Source: Chloroflexota bacterium (lineage in GTDB: Bacteria; Chloroflexota; Dehalococcoidia; Lucifugimonadales; Lucifugimonadaceae). Taken from it: 19,169 nt of DNA. Positions 13,907-19,169 of this stretch are shown here, in pieces. A program made the position numbers and the translations under genes. The notes under the pieces were generated by a model. It was not told where the DNA came from and ran no database searches. It saw nothing but the letters and a program-made list of their open reading frames with translations. The stretch covers positions 1-19,169 of the forward strand of contig JACPRT010000193.1 of the NCBI GenBank assembly GCA_016189845.1. The letters run 5' to 3'. Position 1 is the stretch's first letter. Every line of letters starts with the position of its first letter.

Positions 13907-15286
13907 TCAGTCCGGCTTAGCGATTATCACGGCATGACCCTTCCCGAATCGCACGGGCCTGGTCAACAACCTCATGTACTGGATCTCCCACAGCGATACG
14001 GCTGGGACCAGGCGGGTCGCAAGCAGGAAGGCGAGCGCTGCAGCCCCGACGGCGCCTACGATCACCAGCACGTCGAAGATGTCCGGCCAGTGCGTGGCCG
14101 GTACTTCCCGGATGAACTTGTCGTTGATTCCCCTGGCCGACCACGCTGCGGCGTAGATCCGGATCCGGTCGAGGAACATGCCGGCCAGGATGATCGAAGC
14201 GATGATCGTGGGGCCCTTGATGCTGTGCCTTACCGGGTTCCACATCAACGTGAAGAGAGGGATCACGAACGACATCATGAACGTCGCAATGAACGCCCAG
14301 CGGTACGGGCCGCCCACCATCGTGTCGATGATCGCCTGATCGGACGCGGTGCGGCCGTACCAGAACACGATGAACGCGGAAAAGAAGAAGTAGAACCACA
14401 GCAGTGATGTCGCGAACATCAGCTTCGACATGGCCCAGAACTGGTCCAGTTCGAGGTACCGCTCCAGGCGGCCGAACTTGCGGATGAAGAATGCGGCGAT
14501 GATCGTGCTTGCCAGTCCCGACTGAAGGGACGTCATGGCGTGGAACATCGGGAAGATCGCGTCCTTCCAGCCGGCGACCAGCGCGACTGCGAAGTCGGCG
14601 GAAAAGACGAGGTGCGTGAAGACGAGAAACACGAAATAGAAAGCGCCCAGCACACCGATGCGCATGCGCAGCGCCTTCCATTGCGTATCGGTGCCTATGA
14701 ATCCCATCGCCAGCCGGCGAGCGATCCGGCGGCGCATCCCGGTCGCGGTTTCAGCCACCGTCCGGAGGTCGGGAATCGAGGACGCCCACAGCAGGGCCAA
14801 TCCGATGAACACGAGGCCAAGGATGGCGACGGAGCCCCAGACATGCGGGGTGAGCGGAGGCGAGCCGAACCAGATCGAACGTCGCCGCACACCGTCTTCG
14901 ACGAGCGGTGGAAGCGCGAACATTAACGGGATGTAGAGGAGAGCGGTTACCACCCCCACCGAGGCGAAGAGCTGCGAAACACGTGTGACCGGCCGTACCC
15001 AGCTGGCGCGGGCGAGGGTGGGTGCGATCGAGACCATCGGTGCGGCGGCGGCTGTGCTCAGCAGGAAAGACACGACCGCCGCGTAGTAGCCCCAGGCGGT
15101 GCGGTCCTCGAAGCCGCCAGCGATGCGGCCCACCACGCCTATCACGCCGACCACCGTCACGGCCAGCAGGAGCAGGATCCACAGGCGGGCGCCGGAGGCA
15201 GCAGTCCGCCCCTGGGCGACCAGGTGCGCGGCAGCCTCACGAAACGTCGGCCGGTGGTCCGGCGCGGCCGTGATGTTGCTAGCCAT
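13907..15286 (-). CDS. NrfD-like membrane subunit of alternative complex III, probably ActF
   Basis: 459 residues with about ten membrane helices, a paralogue of the ActC that follows. The segment LDQFWAMSKLMFATSLLWFY then FFFSAFIVFWYG (280-311) and MMSFVIPLFTLMWNPVRHS resemble ActF of known ACIII, as does the helix SIILAGMFLDRIRIYAAAW. The ActC-like SADFAVALVAGWKDAIFPMF is also present, showing the shared NrfD origin. The HAGRPW motif of ActC is missing (PLMFALPP in its place), which fits ActF not being the main quinol-oxidising subunit. The gene overlaps the end of actB2 by 8 bases. The position before actC is unusual compared with the A-B-C-D-E-F order I know, so the ActF name is tentative. 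Confidence 0.7.
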   Translation of the reverse strand: MASNITAAPDHRPTFREAAAHLVAQGRTAASGARLWILLLLAVTVVGVIGVVGRIAGGFEDRTAWGYYAAVVSFLLSTAAAAPMVSIAPTLARASWVRPVTRVSQLFASVGVVTALLYIPLMFALPPLVEDGVRRRSIWFGSPPLTPHVWGSVAILGLVFIGLALLWASSIPDLRTVAETATGMRRRIARRLAMGFIGTDTQWKALRMRIGVLGAFYFVFLVFTHLVFSADFAVALVAGWKDAIFPMFHAMTSLQSGLASTIIAAFFIRKFGRLERYLELDQFWAMSKLMFATSLLWFYFFFSAFIVFWYGRTASDQAIIDTMVGGPYRWAFIATFMMSFVIPLFTLMWNPVRHSIKGPTIIASIILAGMFLDRIRIYAAAWSARGINDKFIREVPATHWPDIFDVLVIVGAVGAAALAFLLATRLVPAVSLWEIQYMRLLTRPVRFGKGHAVIIAKPD

Positions 15287-16019
15287 GGGCGGCTTCGGCC
15301 TCCGTCGTGTCGACCCGCGCCAGGTAGTAGACGTTAGGCTCGGTGCGCAACGTGTCGTTGAGCAGGCGGTACGATCGCCGGTCGTTTCTCAGCTTCGAGA
15401 CCCGGCTCGTGGGGTCGTTGAGATCTCCGAACACGAGCGTATTTGTCGGGCAGGCCTGGACGCAGGCGGGCTGGATTTCACCGTCCCTGACCTGGCGGCC
15501 CTCCTTCCTGGCGTCGATCCTCCCGCGGCGGATCCGCTGGATGCAGAAGCTGCACTTCTCCATGACGCCCCGGCTCCGGACTGTGACGTCAGGGTTCAAC
15601 TGATTGCGCAGCGACTCCGGCCAGACAGGCTCCCAGTAGTTGAAGAACCGTACGTGATACGGGCAACCGTTTGCGCAGTACCGGGTGCCGACGCACCGGT
15701 TGTAGACCTGCACGTTCATGCCCTGGTCGTTGTGATAGGTCGCGTAGACGGGGCACACTGGCTCGCAAGGCGCGTTTTCGCAGTGCTGGCAGAGAATCGG
15801 AATGAAATGCGCCTTGATGTTCGGGAACTCGCCTTCCCAGTAGCGCTCGACTCGAATCCATTCGAAGGCGCGGGCCTGGTGAAAGTGGTCTTCCTCGTTG
15901 ATTGGCAGGTTGTTCTCTGCCTGGCACGCGACGACGCACGCCTGGCAGCCGATGCAGCGGTCGATGTCGACCGCCATGCCCCAGCTGTGTGATGCCACGT
16001 CCTGCGCGGGTGAGACCAT
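15279..16019 (-). CDS. Alternative complex III iron-sulfur subunit ActB2 (separate gene)
   Basis: 246 residues from the ATG at 16019, with GAGGG just upstream; the frame extends further up but into the end of actB1. Four cluster motifs are visible: C22-C25-C28-C32, C77-C80-C85-C89, C109/C115/C119, and C156-C159 with C186-C190. That is 15 cysteines in all. In the third motif (CVGTRYCANGC) Thr112 replaces the usual Cys, matching the one [3Fe-4S] and three [4Fe-4S] clusters of ACIII ActB. The protein is a PsrB/NrfC-type electron wire between the NrfD quinol site and the heme subunits. No Tat signal is present, so export would depend on partner ActB1, which carries one. Confidence 0.9.
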   Translation of the reverse strand: MVSPAQDVASHSWGMAVDIDRCIGCQACVVACQAENNLPINEEDHFHQARAFEWIRVERYWEGEFPNIKAHFIPILCQHCENAPCEPVCPVYATYHNDQGMNVQVYNRCVGTRYCANGCPYHVRFFNYWEPVWPESLRNQLNPDVTVRSRGVMEKCSFCIQRIRRGRIDARKEGRQVRDGEIQPACVQACPTNTLVFGDLNDPTSRVSKLRNDRRSYRLLNDTLRTEPNVYYLARVDTTEAEAAHG

Positions 16020-16032
16020 TGGTTGCCCTCGC

Positions 16033-18342
16033 CTATTCCAGCACCTTGTGCCCGGACTCGAGCCTGTGCTTCGCGTCCTCGGCGGATTCACCTTCACGTA
16101 CGGTGATTACCGGCACTCCGGGCTCAGCCTGGCGGGCGACCTCACCCGAGCCCTCGAACTTCGGCACACGCAGCGCGCCCCCGGCCTTCGATACCTTCAC
16201 GCGCGTGGCCGCCCATGCGAGGGCGCCGGTCTCCGAATCCTTCTTGTCCACCAGGATCGACAGCACATTCGCGCCGCGGCCTCTGGCGTAGCGTCCGTAG
16301 CTGGCATGTCCCTGTCCCACCGGCACCGCCACGGTGTCCGGGGCGGCCGCAGGATGCACGTAGGCAAGCGCCTCGATTTCGCCCAGCGAGGAACGAATTA
16401 TCAGGCGGTCGCCCTCGCGGACATCGAGCCGTGCAGCGGTCTCCGGGTTCAGTTCCGCCCATGTGGCCCACACGGCCGACGTGATCGGGTCGGGCGTTGC
16501 CTGTGCCCAGGGCGCCGCCGCCAGCCGGCCGTTCATGAGGCTCTGATGGGCGAACGGGACCAGGTGAAGCTCCTCGCCGGAGACCTCGGCTTCGGTTTCG
16601 GAGAACTCGGACCGGAGCTCACCATCGACGAGCGTTCCTGGCCTTGCCGCAGCGGTTGCCTGCCGCCTGGACCCGTCCCACCAGCCGCCGCGCGCGAGGA
16701 CACCCTTCAGGAAGAGTTCCTCCGTGGGCGCGGTCACCGAACCGCCCTTGCGGGCGAAGAGGGCGCGCGCGGCCTTGTTTACGACATCGCGCATCGAATC
16801 GCCGCCGGCCTTGCCACCGGACACCCTCAAGAGCGTGTCTGCGAATCCGCGCGAATCCGAAAGCTTCTCGGCGCCATCACGGGTGTAGGCGGCGCCCACC
16901 ACCGGCTGCTGGAATGCGACCAGGGGATAGCCTGGGCCCGGCTCCGGGACGTCGGTTCCCCAGTCCTCCAGGGCCGAGTGCTCGGGGAGCACGAGATCCG
17001 CCAGCTCGGTCGTGTCGTCGAGAACCGTAGCAAATGCGACGACATGCTCGACTTTTGCGATCGCGCCGACAGGGTCGGCGGACCGTGGGAGTCCGTGCAC
17101 GACATTGGCCTCGCGGAGGATAAGCGTGCTCACATTGCCGGCACGCCAGCCCGCGAGCTCCTTCTCCCATTCGGCGAACGATGCGCCGGTCGCGCTGTCC
17201 GGAACTCCCTCGAATGGCGAAGGCGGATTGAACCAGACGCCGCCGCGGGCGCCGACGCTGCCAAGCAGGTAATTGAGGGCATATATTGCCGACAGGTTTT
17301 GGACGCCGTTCGTGTGCGCTCCCGCCGATCCCCCGCCGATCACCAGGCTGGGTCCCTCGTGGGCCAGCTTCTCGGCGAGCTCGTGGATGCGCTCGGCGGA
17401 CAGCCCGGTTGCGCGTGTCACGCGATCGGCTGTGTACGCATCGACGACCGCCCGGTTGATCCCGGCCAAATAGGCCTGGACATTGGCGTCCGGGACCAGC
17501 TTTTTCTCGATGATCTCGTGCGCGACGCCAAGCGCGAGGTCCCCTTCGGCGCCCGGTCGCACCGGCAGCCAGCGGTCGGCCGCGGCGGCGGTGAGGGGCA
17601 TCCGCGACTCGGCGTGAAACAGCATGCCGCGGCGGGTCCGGGCTTCGCCCTGTCTGAATTGCCCGTACTTCACGCCGTACCGGGTAGGGGAGACCCACGT
17701 CCCGAGCCAGTCGGCCCCGATCGACAGGATCGTCTGGGCGTTTTCGATATCGAACTCGGGCAGGCGGTCCTGACCAAACACCTTCTTGATCGCGGCGTGA
17801 AGTGTCCCCTGGTCGAGCGGGTCGAACGCGATATGCCTGCCGCCGTATTCCTTCGCGAAGTTCCCGACCACCCACGCGGCGTGGCCGCGCATCGGATTGG
17901 TGGCAATCGTGATGCGCCCGCCCGAACCCTCAGCCCATCCCTTCAGCTGCGCTTCCGCCTCGTCCCATAAGACCGGCCGCAGGGGTGCGCCCTTCGAGCG
18001 CCTGGCAAGAGGAGTCTTGATCCGGTCCGGGTGGTAGAGCATCTGGAGCGCAGACTCTGCGCGCACGTTCTGCTTGCCCAGGTTGATCGGGAAATCGGGG
18101 TTGCCTGCGATCTTCTTCGCCCGGCCTTCCATCACGCGGACGATCACGCTATCGCCGCCCTCGCAGCACAGCGTCGTCGCGTACCAGGCGTCGATGCCCC
18201 GCACCAGGTCCTCCGGCAGTTGCGTCGGACTCTGGACGACGAATTCGGCTTCTGGGATGTTGCAGGCCGCGAACAAGACTGCGCCGGTGGTCGATGCGCC
18301 AGCCAGCACGACGAATTCGCGCCTTGTCAGATTTTTCGCCAT
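16033..18342 (-). CDS. Alternative complex III subunit ActB1, molybdopterin-oxidoreductase-like (cofactor-free)
   Basis: 769 residues. A Tat signal (TRREF at 6-10, hydrophobic stretch to FAAC with Cys27) suggests folded export and perhaps lipid anchoring. The body follows the molybdopterin oxidoreductase fold: GRAKKIAGNPDFPINLGKQN, LYHPDRIKTPLARR, VIGGGSAGAHTNGVQNL, LADLVLPEHSALEDWGTD, and a C-terminal domain with LNPETAARLDVREGDRLII. The N-terminal CxxCxxxC cluster motif is gone; only C59-C60 remain (TTLCCEGGDS), and the later Cys is replaced. This is the degenerate, structural form known from ACIII ActB. In most ACIII known to me this part is fused to the iron-sulfur part; here it ends with its own TAG and is followed by a separate gene. 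Confidence 0.88.
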   Translation of the reverse strand: MAKNLTRREFVVLAGASTTGAVLFAACNIPEAEFVVQSPTQLPEDLVRGIDAWYATTLCCEGGDSVIVRVMEGRAKKIAGNPDFPINLGKQNVRAESALQMLYHPDRIKTPLARRSKGAPLRPVLWDEAEAQLKGWAEGSGGRITIATNPMRGHAAWVVGNFAKEYGGRHIAFDPLDQGTLHAAIKKVFGQDRLPEFDIENAQTILSIGADWLGTWVSPTRYGVKYGQFRQGEARTRRGMLFHAESRMPLTAAAADRWLPVRPGAEGDLALGVAHEIIEKKLVPDANVQAYLAGINRAVVDAYTADRVTRATGLSAERIHELAEKLAHEGPSLVIGGGSAGAHTNGVQNLSAIYALNYLLGSVGARGGVWFNPPSPFEGVPDSATGASFAEWEKELAGWRAGNVSTLILREANVVHGLPRSADPVGAIAKVEHVVAFATVLDDTTELADLVLPEHSALEDWGTDVPEPGPGYPLVAFQQPVVGAAYTRDGAEKLSDSRGFADTLLRVSGGKAGGDSMRDVVNKAARALFARKGGSVTAPTEELFLKGVLARGGWWDGSRRQATAAARPGTLVDGELRSEFSETEAEVSGEELHLVPFAHQSLMNGRLAAAPWAQATPDPITSAVWATWAELNPETAARLDVREGDRLIIRSSLGEIEALAYVHPAAAPDTVAVPVGQGHASYGRYARGRGANVLSILVDKKDSETGALAWAATRVKVSKAGGALRVPKFEGSGEVARQAEPGVPVITVREGESAEDAKHRLESGHKVLE

Positions 18343-18372
18343 CAGGCCTCGTCAGCCATTCGGGTGTTCGGC

Positions 18373-18394
18373 GTTGCGCGTACCCGTGCGCAAC
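18373..18394 (-). other. Hairpin after actA, before actB1
   Basis: GTTGCGC (18373-18379) and GCGCAAC (18388-18394) form a perfect 7-bp stem around an 8-base loop, directly adjoining the actA stop codon. No T-run follows. It occupies most of the 52-base gap before actB1, the largest gap between the ACIII subunit genes, and could protect the actA message or set subunit ratios. Confidence 0.5.
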
Positions 18395-19114
18395 CTAGAA
18401 GTGGCATGTAATGCAGTCCGTCGGAGCGCCGTTGTTTCGATGGCAGTTCACGCACTGGCCCATCTTGAGCGCTTCCACCTGCTTTACCCTGGTCATCGTC
18501 TTGACGTCGCCATGGCATGTGGAACATACCTGCGCCGCCGGCACCGACGCGGCCCGATTGATCGCCGGATCGGGATTGTTTTCGATGACCGCTGGATGGG
18601 ACGTCAGGAATCGGATATGAGGTTCGTGGATGAATCGAACGCTGTCGGGAAGTCGGTGCACCCGTTGCCAGTTGATGGCGTTTTCGAGGCCGGAGAGCCT
18701 GGCGTTCCTGAGCTGGGCCAGAGTCTGCTTGTCGACCGACCCGATCACCTGGTGGCAGAAGGCGCATTGCTGCTGCGGCGGGATCCCGGCCGGGACCGTA
18801 TCGGTGACCGTGCGGTGGCAGAACGTGCAATCGAGACCAACGCCATGCAGGTCCTGGCCCTGTGCGTCCTGGCGTCGATTGCCCTGTGCGTCGAGAAGGA
18901 AATCGGTGCCGGCGTGGACCGTGTGAGGAAACGGGATCGGCTGTTCGGGGCCATCCGCAAATCCGAAGACCGGGAGCGGGCGCCCGAGCCACGCAGTCAT
19001 CACGAATACGAGGATGAACAGCATCAGTGCCGTGACCGGCAGGCCGATCATCGGGACTGCGATCTTGACCCACAGCGGCGTGGTGCGCCGGACCTTGTTT
19101 ATGAATTCGATCAC
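18395..19114 (-). CDS. actA: Alternative complex III subunit ActA, pentaheme cytochrome c
   Basis: 239 residues from a GTG at 19114. One N-terminal membrane anchor (WVKIAVPMIGLPVTALMLFI) is followed by a periplasmic domain with five CXXCH heme sites: CTFCH (96), CAFCH (117), CSTCH (197), CVNCH (221) and CITCH (234), the last one residue from the end. Additional His residues at 64, 67, 90, 153, 163 and 166 can serve as distal ligands, starting with the PFPHTVHAG motif. This is the cytochrome c7-like ActA that starts ACIII operons. No strong ribosome site precedes the GTG, and the frame stays open to the window edge (no ATG), so an earlier start beyond the window is possible. Confidence 0.92.
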   Translation of the reverse strand: MIEFINKVRRTTPLWVKIAVPMIGLPVTALMLFILVFVMTAWLGRPLPVFGFADGPEQPIPFPHTVHAGTDFLLDAQGNRRQDAQGQDLHGVGLDCTFCHRTVTDTVPAGIPPQQQCAFCHQVIGSVDKQTLAQLRNARLSGLENAINWQRVHRLPDSVRFIHEPHIRFLTSHPAVIENNPDPAINRAASVPAAQVCSTCHGDVKTMTRVKQVEALKMGQCVNCHRNNGAPTDCITCHF

Positions 19115-19169
19115 TTGGTGGCGATTTCTACCGGTATAGGCTCGGGAAGATTCTATTCGCCAGGTCGCC

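Noticed and set aside
15898..17970. Plus-strand open frame (690 codons) opposite actB1 and actB2
   Set aside because: It mirrors the codon pattern of actB1, has no family motif or ribosome site, and cannot coexist with the well-supported minus-strand genes as a main product.
16033..18342. Active molybdenum enzyme such as a formate dehydrogenase or polysulfide reductase
   Set aside because: The CxxCxxxC cluster motif is missing, and the neighbours (pentaheme ActA, ActD/DUF3341, ActE, two NrfD proteins) match alternative complex III, where this subunit is structural.
1..19169. CRISPR arrays, tRNA or rRNA genes, insertion sequences
   Set aside because: I saw no regularly spaced repeats, tRNA-like cloverleaf or CCA ends, rRNA sequence, transposase or terminal inverted repeats.

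Overview
The window is high-GC, gene-dense bacterial chromosomal DNA with many non-ATG starts and tightly overlapping operons. The gene content is an alternative complex III respiratory operon with a split ActB, a FabL-type enoyl reductase and a HadA/HadB-like dehydratase pair. It suggests a Chloroflexota-like organism, perhaps a Dehalococcoidia or SAR202-type lineage. This is an inference from gene content: no rRNA or other phylogenetic marker is present.

Left accessory segment (1-1579, plus strand): the last codons of an unidentified gene, a DUF402 protein, then a type II toxin-antitoxin pair (Phd/YefM-like antitoxin and PIN-domain VapC toxin). Between the DUF402 gene and the TA promoter lies a short minus-strand relic of the 3' end of a fabL gene. 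It matches the intact fabL end on the other side of the TA pair, so the TA cassette sits between two copies of the same gene end.

Fatty-acid segment (1580-5403, minus strand): a compact operon read leftward. It holds a 134-aa protein of unknown function, a HadA-like and a HadB-like hot-dog protein, PlsX, FabG and FabL. Together these supply reduction, dehydration and second reduction for type II fatty acid elongation, plus the acyl-phosphate step into phospholipids. Divergent from it (5451-7139, plus strand) are two tandem short-chain dehydrogenases related to each other, with unknown substrates.

Respiratory segment (7145-19114, minus strand): about 12 kb that looks like one transcription unit. 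Read leftward it is pentaheme cytochrome ActA, molybdopterin-oxidoreductase-like ActB1, four-cluster iron-sulfur ActB2, an ActF-like NrfD protein, ActC, ActD and monoheme cytochrome ActE. Cytochrome c maturation genes ccmH and ccmF follow, then a short CcmI-like protein and a 435-aa membrane-anchored beta-rich protein of unknown function. The first part should oxidise menaquinol and pass electrons to a periplasmic acceptor; the second part attaches the heme that ActA (five sites) and ActE (one site) need. Candidate intercistronic hairpins follow actA and actE and lie between the two SDR genes. No tRNA, rRNA, CRISPR array, transposase or integrase was seen, and there is no gene-free stretch longer than about 120 bases.
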